Source of the DNA: Branchipolynoe longqiensis
Lineage: Eukaryota > Annelida > Polychaeta > Phyllodocida > Polynoidae
Assembly (NCBI GenBank): GCA_030323885.1
Contig: CM059187.1
Span: 134,832,369 to 134,896,368, forward strand
DNA: 64,000 bases
Direction of reading: 5' to 3'
In this document: positions 12,296 to 22,539 of the stretch, piece by piece
Position numbering within the stretch: position 1 is the first letter of the stretch
Layout of the letters: each line of letters begins with the position of its first letter
The notes under the pieces: model-generated
Databases searched by the model: none
What the model was told of the DNA's origin: nothing
The model's input: the letters and a program-made list of their open reading frames with translations, nothing else
Position numbers and translations under genes: made by a program

Positions 12296-12440
12296 GCTTT
12301 TGGGGGGTTTGTAACCTTACGATGGTTACCAGCTGCAAAATTGCAGCAATATAGAAAGGCCCCGATAAATCGGTCCAATCTTTGGTTGAAGATTAATCTT
12401 CAGGTGGGACGGTTGTAGAAGCTGGGGATGTCTTTACAAC
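12296..12440 (+). mobile_element. Hairpin-chain element HP, copy 1
   Basis: About 145-bp unit shared with 42281-42436. It contains five consecutive self-complementary motifs: GTAACC/GGTTAC (12311-12329), GCTGCAA-AA-TTGCAGC (12332-12347), CCGAT-AA-ATCGG (12362-12373), GAAGAT-TA-ATCTTC (12388-12401) and GTTGTA/TACAAC (12412-12440). The second hairpin differs from its partner copy by two compensatory base-pair changes. No open frame, no tRNA A/B boxes and no poly-A. The strand is arbitrary. I do not recognise the family; it may be a structured-RNA retroposon or a MITE. Confidence 0.7.
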
Positions 12441-13105
12441 ATTTAAAACAACAAATTGTTGGGGTGGCCCTGAATCACTCTTGTCTGGCGGTAGCAGAGC
12501 ACTCGTATCCAGTAACAGCAGCAAGGGTTCAGGAGGAACGAATGGGTAAAGGTGGGTCCAGCAGGTTCCAGCAACAAGAACAAACCAAGAGAAATGATAA
12601 GGTACAGGGCCCCACCCAAGCAAACAACTCCCTTGTTACGGGGGAGAAGTAAGCCCGGGAGAAAAAATAAAGGGTAGAGTATAGGACAGAGAAATGAGGA
12701 GAGTTGAGTCAGAGGACCATGTCTCTTTGCTCTATGGTGACCAGCCGGTGAGCCAAAGACACGGACAGAGTAAGAGTAGAAAGTGAAATGCTGCCGGGCT
12801 CCCCTCCTGGAACTCTTTTCAGATATTATCAAGGAGGAGCACGGCCAGCAGAGAGGAGATAGAGAGAGGTGTGGACGAAGTGCGGTTTGGATAGCGAGTG
12901 ATCTCTATGGTGGCAAACACAACTTTGAACTGTGATATATTGGAACCACATCCACAAACTCGATCATTAATACTACCCGTTTTATTCTAAATAGCGATAG
13001 TCGCCATGCCAGCTTTTCTCCAATAATATGTGACTGATATTCTTTTAACAAATTAAATTCGAAATAAAGCTAAAATTGAGATAGAACATTTTGCTACGAA
13101 ACTGT
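12441..13105. other. Unassigned non-coding sequence
   Basis: Unique sequence. An AATAAA hexamer lies near 12666, and open frames on both strands at 12393-12832 match nothing I know. I considered a decayed LTR but see no terminal repeat pair. Confidence 0.35.
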
Positions 13106-13106
13106 T

Positions 13107-13140
<34 letters not shown>
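13106..13140. repeat. (TA)n microsatellite
   Basis: Short TA array interrupted once by TATGTATA. Confidence 0.9.
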
Positions 13141-13541
13141 GTACGCTGGTGATATTCGTAGGGAAGAGGGAGGCACGGAGGGTGGGGAGGGAATGCTTAG
13201 TGGAGGATGACTCAGCAATTTGATTGTTATTTACTCATACTCATCGAGTACATTCACGCTCCTAATTATTCGGAAAAATGGTCAGCAGCTTATTGGTAAG
13301 GTGCGCCCTTATGTTAGACACAATACCACAACACCTGGCAGGCTTCCGTAGGTTATAGACGGCCTTCTACGCAAGAAATATAACACGCACCCCCAATAGC
13401 TAGACCCCTCCACCTCTAGATGACCTTGGTAGCCTTACAAACCGGAAGTGGCAGCAGAGAGCTGTAGAAATTGTCAATTCAATGAAGTTTTCTCAGAAAG
13501 AATATCAACATGACACGATGTAGGAGAGTCTATGTTTATGT

Positions 13542-13572
<31 letters not shown>

Positions 13573-13669
13573 TTGAGATGCAATCGAATGGGTAGAACAG
13601 TTGGCTTTTGAATAGAAAGTTATCTGATACATCCCCGTCCCACCTCCCTGGCGTGGCATTAGAATACGG

Positions 13670-13672
<3 letters not shown>
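13141..13672. other. Non-coding with (GT)n and poly-G
   Basis: Contains a GT repeat and a G run at about 13538-13573. No recognisable gene. Confidence 0.45.

Positions 13673-13760
<88 letters not shown>
13673..13760. repeat. (TA)n microsatellite
   Basis: Long TA array with single interruptions, directly left of a pogo-like MITE fragment. Confidence 0.95.
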
Positions 13761-13767
13761 CACACAC

Positions 13768-13952
13768 AGAGTAAATCCTCTCTAAACGACCACCTCCACA
13801 GATTGACCACTGCCCAATATTGATCGCTTTATTTGGGTCTGAAGCGATCGCCGATACAATACCAATGTAACACTTTCTTTTAAGTCCTTTAACTGACCAC
13901 CTTCCTAAATAGACCATTTAAAGTCGCTCCTATGGGCGGTCGATTTACAAAG
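13768..13952 (+). mobile_element. Pogo-like MITE P, copy 1 (3' truncated)
   Basis: Starts with AGAGTAAATCCTCTCTAAAC and shares internal blocks (GACCACCTCCACAGATTGACC; CTAAATRGACCATTTAAAGTC) with the fuller copy at 62929-63181. The right terminal repeat is lost where it runs into the next TA array. Ends of the form CAGTAAAACCTCTC are typical of pogo/Tigger-type Tc1-mariner derivatives. Confidence 0.65.
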
Positions 13953-13967
13953 GTATATATATGTGCA

Positions 13968-14033
<66 letters not shown>
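13953..14033. repeat. (TA)n microsatellite
   Basis: TA array (core 13974-14033) lying between two pogo-like MITE copies in opposite orientation. Confidence 0.95.
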
Positions 14034-14034
<1 letters not shown>

Positions 14035-14041
14035 GTACACA

Positions 14042-14214
14042 CAGTAAAACCTAACTCGACGGACCTTGGCACCGAGTTTAAGTGGACCATTTAGGGAGGT
14101 GGTCGGTTTAGCGTCTAAGAATATGTTCACAATGGTATTGTTGGGACCCAAATAACGCGATTGATATGGGGAAGTGGTCGATCTGTGGAGGTGGCCAATT
14201 AGAGAGGATTTACT
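14042..14214 (-). mobile_element. Pogo-like MITE P, copy 2
   Basis: Begins CAGTAAAACCTAACTCG and ends GAGAGGATTTACTG, so both terminal repeats survive. Internal blocks are the reverse complement of copy 1 (GGACCATTTAGGGAGGTGG; CTGTGGAGGTGGCC). No transposase frame. Confidence 0.7.
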
Positions 14215-14489
14215 GTATTCATTCCATAGCCAATAAAACAAAAATGGTGTTCATTTCAATACAGCAAATGTAGAATGTGATACATCCGGTATACATTTGG
14301 ATGGATTCCAATTAAAGTGAATAGAAGAGAGACGTGCTATGGTGGTGAGCAGCCGGGAACGGTGAGCAACTCGAGGTACTGAGCAGCTCAGATTTGAGGC
14401 AATTAGACCGCTGAGTAGTTTGGGGAGTCCGGCAGCTCAGGGACTAGGTGAGATATTGGAGTTGGTGGGGAGCTCTAGAGATGTGTTGG

Positions 14490-15500
14490 GGAATTGTGTT
14501 TTGGAGCAGCTCTACGTGGTAAGCAGCTCAACATGGTGAACAGCTCAACATGTTTAGACAAGGAGAATTCTAGTAGCTTTAGTGGGATATGTACCCAGTT
14601 GAGTGATGTGTGACCACTTGAGAGATGTGCGAGCAATAGAGGGATGTGTACCCAGTTGAAGGATATGTGAGCAGTTGTGAGATTTGTGAGCAATAAAGGA
14701 AAGTGTGCCCAGTTGAGATATGAGTGAGCAGTTTAGATATGAGTGAGCAGTTTAGAGATGAGATAAGTGAGCAGTTGAGAGATGAGTGAGCAGTTGAGAG
14801 ATGAGTGAGCAATTGTGAGATGAGTGAGCAGTTGAGAGATAAGTGAGCGGTTGAGAGATGAGTGAGCAGTTGACACATGAGTGATGAGAGAGCAGTTGAG
14901 AGATGAGTGAGCTGTTGAGAGATGAGCGAGCAGTTTAGAGATGAGATAAGTGAGCAGTTGAGAGATGAGTGAGCAGTTGAGATATCAGTGAGCAGTTTAG
15001 AGATGAGATAAGTGAGCAGTTGAGAGATGAGTGAGCTGTTGTGAGATGAGTGAGCAGTTGAGAGATAAGTGAGCAGTTGACAGATGAGTGAGCAGTTGAC
15101 AGATGAGACATAAGTGAGCAGTTGAAAGATGAGTAAGCAGTTGGGAGACGAGAGATAAGTGAGCAGTTGGGAGATGAGTGAGCAGTTGAGAGATGAGTGA
15201 GTAGTTAAAAGATGAAAGATAAGTGAAGAGTTGGGATGAATGAGTAGCTGAGAGATGAGAAATAGGTGAGCAGTTGGGAGATGAGAGATAAGGGAGCAGT
15301 TGAGAGATAAGTGAGCAGTTGGGACATGAATGAGTAGTTGAGAGATGAGATATAGGTGAGCAGTTAGAGATGAGTGAGCAGTTGCGCGATGAGAGATAAG
15401 TGAGCAGTTGAGAGATGAGAGATAAGTGAGCAGTTGAGTGATGAGTGAGCAGTTGAGAGATGAGTAAGCAGTTGAAAGATGAGTACCCAGTTCAGAGATA
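14490..15500. repeat. 19-bp minisatellite with 26-bp variants
   Basis: About 45 imperfect units of GAGCAGTTGAGAGATGAGT; variants add GAGATAA. A minus-strand frame of 368 codons (repeating Leu/Ser/Thr/His) spans it because all frames of the unit are free of stops. Not considered a gene. Confidence 0.9.
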
Positions 15501-16129
15501 TATGTAACCCATGACTGGTGAATAAAACCGGGATGGTCAACAGCAGCAGCAGGAAACCAAGGCCAAAACACTCTCAAAACCCGCCGGGGGAGAGAGGGTG
15601 GTGTGTGGGAGGGGGATAAGAGCGTGCGTGAAACAAAGGTCAAAGGTCTAATAACTATGGCTCCAATTTGGCAATCCAAGTACATGTAAGGTATGTCTAC
15701 CTACTACACCGGATGGTATCAGCGCCTCTACCGGCGCACCCGCTCATGTTTACACGCCTATCTAATACGGCGATAACATTATACGATGGTGTGTTAACGT
15801 TGGCGCTGTTGACCTTTCGGGGCTAGTACTACACAACCCTGATCACATGATGTGGTGTTGGCATGGGCCGCCCGCCGGTGGTGTATGCTGTACCCCTCAG
15901 CCTCGCACCGACAACCCCCCCCCCACCCCGCCCACAGCACCCGCACCCCGCCGCCACTCCATAACTTTTCAACCTCTAACCTACCCCACCTCCAAAGCAC
16001 GATTGTACTTGTTTATAAATCCTAATAAACCTACGTTGGTAACCATCCACCCCCACTCAGCTCCAGCTCCCATTTTCATTGTATTAATAATTACTCCCCC
16101 CCCTCACTCCCCCCCGCACACACATACAC
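15501..16129. other. Non-coding, no recognisable gene
   Basis: Unique sequence, C-rich at 15915-15955 and 16095-16115. No domain or exon recognised. Confidence 0.45.
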
Positions 16130-16486
16130 TTAAAGTTGCACAGTCCGATGGTTTTGAGTTTCTGTTATTTTCTGAGATAAATATATTAGGTTGGTCGTTA
16201 TAATCTACCATACTTTAGGTTGAAATAACTTATATCTTATTAACTTATTAAACTTTTGAGATATTTGAAGCGTAAACATGCCAAATTAATTTTGGCAAGC
16301 ATGCCAAAACTCTGACACCATAGGCTTCTGCAGTAACAGATTTGATTACATTGCCTGATTATCCCCTTCTATGTGGCGACATATGTTTAATAAGTGCACC
16401 AGTATCTAAGCTAAATATGTAGAATCAAATCTAGATAATTGTTTTGGCTTTGAAAATTTAATGTTTTCATCAGACTGCCGCTTTAA
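16130..16486 (+). mobile_element. MITE-1 copy 1 (TTAA-flanked)
   Basis: 357-bp non-autonomous DNA element bounded by TTAA, with inverted ends AAGTTGCACAGTCCGATGG and its complement. The family recurs at 18452, 21518, 31513, 41768, 51586 and 56483. TTAA at both ends suggests a piggyBac-like transposase, but TA-type insertion with a TTAAAG terminal repeat is not excluded. No protein encoded. Confidence 0.88.
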
Positions 16487-16570
16487 TACCCTGAATTCAA
16501 TTATAACTATGGATCAAGAAATAAGACATATATGTTGAACTGTTAAGAGCTTGCTCAGGATTGACGCTTA

Positions 16571-17307
16571 TTCGCCCTATTCACGTGCGACCTAATTAGG
16601 CATCAGAACGAGTCTGAGTAAGCGTCGGTATTGGAAATGGCCATAAGACACTACTGTGTGCGATGTGTATGAACTACTACAGAAATTAAAGGAGTAAAAT
16701 CTGAAGATATTCACTTTTGAAACTATCATATTCATTTTTGCATACCTTTTTCCTATTTATTGGTCAATTTTCATGAAAATTGAGTGCTAATCAGATGCAT
16801 TTCAGTAGGCAATGTCAACAAAGTCACTCACCTTGGCTGCCAATCTTTTCTTAAATTCAAAATTGCATAACTTTCTTAATATAGATATATATAAAAAATA
16901 TATTTTGACCCTTTTAGAGCTTTTATTAATTTGTAATTACTAAGACTAGTTGCTTAACTGTGTTGCACAAATAACTATGCTGACAGTGCTGCATTATATG
17001 ATACGACCTACATGATACCACCATAACTATGCAGAGTTGAAGTTGACAGTCATATTGTAGTTAAAGAATGGGAAATATCGCCATGCAAGTGTCACTCAAT
17101 CTTCGTGAAAATTGGCGAATAGATAGAAAACAGGTATGCAAAGATGAATATGGTAGGTTAAAAAATGAATACCCTCAAATTTGAATGATTTCAAGAGGTG
17201 TTGGTCGACAAAAAAGTATTCACATCACTTTTCATATAGCGGCGCCTCGCAGACGCGTAAGTGCCCTCGGTCTGGTTTCAACATGGCCGTGGCGTAAATA
17301 GGGTGAA
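16571..17307. mobile_element. 737-bp MITE with TTA duplication
   Basis: Ends TTCGCCCTATTCACG (left) and CGTAAATAGGGTGAA (right) are inverted repeats matching at 13 of 15 positions, flanked on both sides by TTA (16568-16570, 17308-17310). Internally, 16705-16800 is an imperfect inverted copy of 17085-17185. The 3-bp TWA-type duplication fits PIF/Harbinger. No transposase frame. Confidence 0.75.
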
Positions 17308-18364
17308 TTAGGACTGTTTGGAACTGTTTGGGAAGTGCTGTTCAGGTTCAGTTTGGTTATGTCGACTAAACCAACACAGACACCAAAGTAAAATCACATG
17401 GTTCAATTTTGGAGATTACATTTTTGATACATTACAGTTGCTTCATATGTACAAGACCCTGTAATTAGGACCCTATACTTTCAAATATGAGTAAAGGGAG
17501 GTGGGTGGTAAAGTTTGACATGAAGTGAGTTCCAGGATGGGGCGGTAGTCTGGTGAGCATTAACCCTGGGTGTATAAGGGGCCAGTCACCATGGGGTTGT
17601 TTGGTGGGTGTGGGGAGGATCATTTTGACTGTTGGCGAGTAACAAACACTATGATGGGACTTGTAGTTGGAGAGTCACACAAAGGGTAAACAGACTGTTG
17701 TCTGGGCCTCTATGTAAAGTCCACGGCTGGAATCTGTGGTTTGTGTAAGCAGGCCATAGTGAAATCAATACAGGCAAAAAGAGAAAGGAAGAGTATAAAG
17801 CGTGAAAGTAGAGATAGAGCCAAGCCCTCAGGTTTATTATTTATAGTTGTACATGGGTCTGGTATGGCACACCACCTGACCTTATTCTCCAATGAGAATC
17901 AAGCATTCCTGTGTCCCCATGGTTACAGTGCTCTGCCCACCACCACCATGCAGCGTGGCTGCCTTGGCCACCACCTGCCATGAGCTGAGTGTGTGGTAAT
18001 CCGTGACTAACAGAGGGGGGGGGGGGGGGGGGTAGTGAGTAGATCTCCAAGTGCCCCTTACACACTATCTGACTAACACACAATGACTATTTACCGTGAG
18101 TAAAGTATCACCAGCAACTACATAAATACATTCATGCGCCTGGCCCTATATACCTTTTACTACAATAGACCATTTGCATTCCCCAACCAATGCGTTTTAT
18201 CGGAATATTTTACATCCTGTAGTGTCTTGATGGCTGGCAGGGAAGGCGGGGAGGGCATGCTCAAATAAGGTCTTGTCAATTCGGAATTCACTATGCTGGT
18301 GTTGGGTTCACCAGGTACTGACCGGTGGGAGTGTGCGGAACAAGCTAATTAAATTTAAATTTAA
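17308..18364. other. Non-coding; holds one copy of a 70-bp repeat
   Basis: 17521-17590 matches 20490-20560 (shared block CCCTGGGTGTATAAGGGGCC). A G run lies at 18015-18032. No exon recognised. Confidence 0.5.
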
Positions 18365-18451
18365 TTAAAGCATGACTTTGATTGGCCCTATAAGCTAGGC
18401 GACTAGCACTTGTGCAGTTCTGACTAATGCTAGCTTTTGTTGCAGCCAAAA
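18365..18451 (+). repeat. 87-bp direct repeat, left copy
   Basis: Starts AATTAAAGCATGACTTTG; about 85% identical by eye to 19085-19172. The two copies flank a MITE-1 and a SINE-A. Confidence 0.75.
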
Positions 18452-18719
18452 AAAGTTGCTTATTCCGATAGTTATTAGCTTTTGAGATATTTGAAGTGCA
18501 AAGAAGACAAATTAATTTGGGCAATGATGGCAAAACTCTGGCACCATAGGTGGTCACCGATAACAGGTTCTATTAAATTGCCTCAGTATTCTTTTTCTTC
18601 TATGTGACAACAAATGTTTTATAAGCGCACCAGTATCTAAGTTAGATATGTAGAATCAAATCTAGATAATTGTTTTGGTTTTGAAAATTTGATGTTTTCA
18701 TCGGACTATGCAGCTTTAA
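18452..18719 (+). mobile_element. MITE-1 copy 2 (internal deletion)
   Basis: Has the left end AAAGTTGCTTATTCCGATAG and the right end CATCGGACTATGCAGC with TTAA, but about 90 bp of the left arm is missing. The 45 bp after it (18720-18764) matches the sequence after copy 1 (16487-16531). Confidence 0.8.
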
Positions 18720-18767
18720 TACCCCGAGTTCAATTATAACTATGGATCAACAACTAAGGCATACAAT

Positions 18768-19065
18768 CGTCCGTCTCCAGTGTTGGTAGATCGTGGGTTC
18801 CAACCCTGGTCGAGTCAAACCAATGACTTAAAAATCGATACTTGTCGCTTCCTAGCCTGCCACTCGGCATTATTAGGATAGGACAAGGACTGGTTGGCTC
18901 AGTGTCAGGATAATGTGACTGAGTGGGATATCAGGTCATGGTGCTGGCAGCCTGGTCTTCCAGTGGGGCAACACTATAAAGTCGCCATGAGTGCGCACTG
19001 TCACAAGTCGGTACCCGTCCTGATATGACCTTAGATGTTGCAATGACGTAAAACAGCAAACAAAA
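18768..19065 (+). mobile_element. SINE-A copy 5 (5' truncated)
   Basis: Lacks the first part of the tRNA head (begins CGTCCGTCTCC) but keeps the B-box region, body and tail ending ACGTAAAACAGCAAACAAAAC. It is followed by CATTGAACTATGCAGCTTTAA, a MITE-1 right end. Confidence 0.85.
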
Positions 19066-19084
19066 CCATTGAACTATGCAGCTT

Positions 19085-19172
19085 TAATTAAAGCATCACT
19101 TTAATTGGCCCTATAACATAGGTGACTAGCACTTGTGGAGTTCTGGCCAGTGTTAGTTTTTGTTGCGGCCAA
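19085..19172 (+). repeat. 87-bp direct repeat, right copy
   Basis: Partner of 18365-18451. Confidence 0.75.
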
Positions 19173-19340
19173 TTAGATAAATGAATCGGGCACTAACCAT
19201 CTGTCTAGGTAAAGCTGCGGTGGTGTGTAAAATATACTACCAATGAAGTGTCTAAAGTAAACTACCTGGTGGTGGTGCGTAAAATAAACTATTAATAATA
19301 TTACGGTCGTGTGTAAAGTCAACTATACGGTGATGGTGCG

Positions 19341-19393
19341 CTTTGTTTGTTGTTGGTTTACGTCCTAGCAACATCTAAGGTCATATCAGGACG
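19341..19393 (-). mobile_element. SINE-A tail-only insertion with duplication (53 bp)
   Basis: Consists only of the terminal SINE-A tail in reverse (TTTACGTCCTAGCAACATC onward). It is bracketed by a perfect 12-bp direct repeat GGTGATGGTGCG at 19329-19340 and 19394-19405, so it is a true insertion, not a deletion remnant. Confidence 0.85.
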
Positions 19394-19520
19394 GGTGATG
19401 GTGCGTGATGCAAAGGCAAAAACCATGTGGTCGCGTGTAAACTACCATGGTAATGAGCAAAGTAATCTATGGTAGTGCGTTAAGGATCCCACCAGTGGTG
19501 GTGTGTAAAGAAAATATTTG

Positions 19521-19575
19521 TTTGTTGGAGTTTTACGTCCTGGAAACATCTAAGGTGATATCCGGATGGATAGGG
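19521..19575 (-). mobile_element. SINE-A tail-only fragment
   Basis: Reverse tail beginning GTTTGTTGGAGTTTTACGTCC and ending at GATATCCGGATGG. A clear duplication is not visible in the A-rich flanks. Confidence 0.7.
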
Positions 19576-19675
19576 AAAAAGAAAAAGTCAAAGGCAAACT
19601 ACCGTGGGGTGGCGTCTAAAGTAAAGTACCATGGTAGTGTGTATAGTCAACTATCGGGTGATGGTGTGTAAGTAA

Positions 19676-19950
19676 TGCCAGGTACACACCTACCGTTCAT
19701 CCACACCCACCTACCGTTTACGACCTAAAACTGGCCGTTTCGCGCACAAAAGTCGTTAGGTGTGTGATACCCTAGCACATCTACCGATTGCGATTCGTGA
19801 CTTAAAACTCAGTTTTAGGGCTAAAACAGGCCGATTACGATTGCGATTTGCGATTTGAAAAATGAATCGGCCCGTTTTCAGTTTTAAGCGGGTCGGGTCG
19901 AGTCACGAGTTTTAGTGTGTGAATCGTATACGGTAGGTGTGTACTTGGCA
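19676..19950. mobile_element. Harbinger-like MITE, TAA duplication
   Basis: 275 bp with inverted ends TGCCAGGTACACACCTACCG and CGGTAGGTGTGTACTTGGCA (one mismatch) and TAA on each side (19673-19675, 19951-19953). The arms are further self-complementary around CGATTGCGATT and ATCGGCC blocks. No open frame. The 3-bp duplication and TIR length fit PIF/Harbinger. Confidence 0.85.
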
Positions 19951-20012
19951 TAAGGCTTGAGGCAAAGGCGAAGGTAAAGCAAAGGCAAACTACCAAGCGG
20001 CGGCGTGTAAAG

Positions 20013-20650
20013 GAAGCTCGTCCAGCGAAAGCTTGACGGCGTGGTGCATTCGCCCATCAAGCCACTCATTGCTTCGGTCATTTTGATTCCGCCCAAAATA
20101 CACACGCGCCTACAATGGCTGCTGAGACTGAGAGCCCTCGGGGAAGATGGATTCAAATTGCGCCGCACTAAGCAGGTACGTTTGCAGTTTATGTGGGGGG
20201 CGTGTGGTGTTGTGTCAGGCCGGGTCCCGGGTCCTCACTGTCATGCCATTGTCGCATCAATACCGCTTCCCCTACTTGTCCTGCCATGATTGCATGCGCT
20301 TGATGATCCTCAGTCATAAATTTAGCAACAGATTTCCTAGCCCGTTGTCGACAGCGCCCCCCCCCCCCTCCCGTGCCCCCCCCCCTCCGCTCCACTCACC
20401 CATCTTGTGTTGTGAGTCTCTGTGCAGTGCGCGTCCGGAGATTGAAACTAATCGGTGTCAGCCTCACACCGCACATAGCGAAAGCGTCATGGAGTGAGTT
20501 TCAAGATGGAGTGGTAGCCTGGTATGATGAGCATACACCCTGGGTGTATAAGGGGCCAGCAAGGGGTGGTTGGGGTGGGGAGATACATATTTTTAGTTGA
20601 TTTGTTTCTGCCCCCATCTCCTTCGCCGCTTACTTCTCCTCTTCGTGCTG
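20013..20650. other. Non-coding; second copy of the 70-bp repeat
   Basis: 20490-20560 repeats 17521-17590 and contains the perfect palindrome TACACCCTGGGTGTA. Otherwise unique. Confidence 0.5.
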
Positions 20651-20945
20651 TTTTGGTAGATCGTGAGGTTCGAACTCTAATCGAGTATAACCAATGATTT
20701 ACAAATTGATACTTGTCGCTTCCTAGCCATGCACTCAGCATTATTAGGAAAGGGCAAGGACTGTTTGGCTGAGTGCCAGGATAATGTGACTGAGTGGGAT
20801 ATCAGGTCATGGTGTTGGTGGCCTGGTCTATCCAATGGGGAAGCACTATAAAGTCACATTGAATGCGCACTGTCACAAGTCGGTACCCATCCTGATATGA
20901 CCTTAGATGTTGCCAGGATGTAAAACTCCAACCACCAACCAACCA
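20651..20945 (+). mobile_element. SINE-A copy 6 (5' truncated)
   Basis: Starts inside the tRNA-like head (TTTTGGTAGATCGTGAGGTTC), then complete body and tail with CCAACCACCAACC. Confidence 0.85.
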
Positions 20946-20984
20946 TTCCTACCGCTGCATCTTCTTCTATTTCTTCTTCCAGGA

Positions 20985-21110
20985 AGCGACAATTATCAAT
21001 TCTTAAGTCACCGCTTTGACTCGACCAGGATTCGAACCCGTGGGTTCGAATCCTACGATCTACCAAAACGGGAGAGTGACGCTAAACTCATTCGGCCATC
21101 CCGTCTGGTC
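20985..21110 (-). mobile_element. SINE-A head fragment
   Basis: Minus-strand 5' portion only, ending at the head GGCCATCCCGTCTGG. GGGTTCGAA is duplicated internally. It lies opposite copy 6, forming a short inverted pair. Confidence 0.8.
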
Positions 21111-21130
21111 TGGCTGCTGGAGGGGGGAGG

Positions 21131-21230
21131 GTGTGTGTGTGTGTGTGTGTGTGGGTGTGTGTGGGTGTAGGTGTGGGTGTGTGGGGGTGTGGGTGTAGGT
21201 GTTGGTGTAGGTGTGGGTGGGTGCAGAAGA
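21131..21230. repeat. (GT)n / GGTGTG tract
   Basis: GT repeat grading into GGTGTAGGTGTG units. Confidence 0.85.
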
Positions 21231-21517
21231 GTAGAGAGACAGCGAAACACTGCTTTCCTGCGTCTTGAACCGACTCGTCGTATTTGCCGACGAGAGTAGG
21301 ATTAACTAATCACCGCAAACACTCACTGGAGGAGAAAGAAACGCGTGTTTTACAAGGCCCCGGCTGATTTAACACACAGGGACTGCCCGTGTCAGGCGGA
21401 CGTAATCCCCCGCAGAAAGACGACACCACCGCCCCCTGAGCGGAGCAACAAGGAACGGGGCCGCACCGGAAGCAAGCTGAAACGCGCATGCGCCGGCGTC
21501 TACTCGCGACAGATTCT

Positions 21518-22468
21518 TTAAAGTTGCATAATCCGATGTTTCTTTGGTCATTTTTTGTCATTTTCTGAGATAAATATATTAGATTGCATTATTATCTACT
21601 TTACTTTAGGTTGAAGTAACTTATTTTAAATGGCTAAATTTTGAGTTATTTGAAGTGCAAACATGTGTCATGGGGGTGATGAAAATGGGAAATATTGCGC
21701 CTAGAGCAGGACTCGAACCCCCTCTTTGCATTCCGGCCAGTGTGCTAACCATTTCACCACCTGGGCTCCCTGATATCACCACACTAGCCACTCCTACCTG
21801 TCTATGTGGTTACTTGCCTGAGAGGTCAGTGCAGACTACTACACTCGCCCCCCTGGAATTGTAAGTCTTTTAAATGGTCATTTAATGATTACAATTACAT
21901 ACATACAGCAATGCACTTACACATACATACACAGGGTAGCTTCAACACCCATACAGCGCGTAGCTTCTACAGGATCACGGTCACGCCAACCAGTGTCATG
22001 GGGTTGATGAAAATAGGAAATATTGCGCCTAGAGCGGGACTCGAACCCACATCTTTTGCATTCCGGGCCAGTGTGCTAACCATTACACCACCTAGGCTCC
22101 CTGATATCAACACTACCCATGCCTACCTGTCTCTGTGGTTACTTGCCTGCATAAATAATTTTGGCAAGCACGTCAAAACTCTGACCCCCATAGGCTTCTG
22201 CAGTAGTGGGTTCTATTAAATTGCGGGTTCTATTAAATTGCCCTTCTATGCGCCAACAAATGCTTAATAAGTGTGGCATCAGTATCTAAGTTGGATATGT
22301 AGGATCAAATCTAGATAATTGTTTTGCTTTTGAAGATTTGAGGTTTCCATCGGACTATGCAGCTTTAATAAGTGCACCAGTATCTACGTTAGACAAGTAG
22401 GATCAAATCTAGATAATAGTATTGGTTTTGAAAACTCGATGTGCTTTCATCGGACTATGCAGCTTTAA
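21518..22468 (+). mobile_element. MITE-1 copy 3, split by SINE-B
   Basis: Left arm 21518-21665 and right arm 22150-22468 belong to one MITE-1 between TTAA ends; about 480 bp of SINE-B sits between them. The right arm is also tandemly duplicated: TCGGACTATGCAGCTTTAA occurs twice, ending near 22370 and 22468. Confidence 0.85.
21666..22149 (-). mobile_element. SINE-B tandem dimer inside MITE-1
   Basis: Two Gln/Glu-like tRNA heads in tandem on the minus strand (A box TGGTGTAATGG, B box GGTTCGAGTCC), each preceded by a CCACATAGACAGGTAG leader. The segment between them ends with an AATGACCATTTAAAAG tail. It encodes no protein. It also provides the empty target site (CAATGCACTTAC near 21909) for the HP element inserted at 42281. 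Confidence 0.8.
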
Positions 22469-22539
22469 CTGAAAACGCAGCGAACCACCAAAAACTAACC
22501 CCATCAGTAATCATGATGTGCTTAATGGTGATGATAATA

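Larger units (their letters stand above)
19195..20012. repeat. Decayed ~27-bp minisatellite interrupted by insertions
   Basis: Repeated motif GTGTGTAAAGTAAACTACC with GGTGGTG spacers appears throughout. The array is split by two SINE-A tail fragments and by a Harbinger-like MITE (19676-19950). Confidence 0.7.

Noticed and set aside
12393..12832. Possible LTR or retroelement remnant with 129-codon minus frame
   Set aside because: No terminal repeat pair, primer-binding site or recognisable protein motif; the AATAAA alone is not enough.
14579..15685. 368-codon minus-strand Leu/Ser-rich frame
   Set aside because: Translation of the 19-bp minisatellite, whose unit is stop-free in all three frames.
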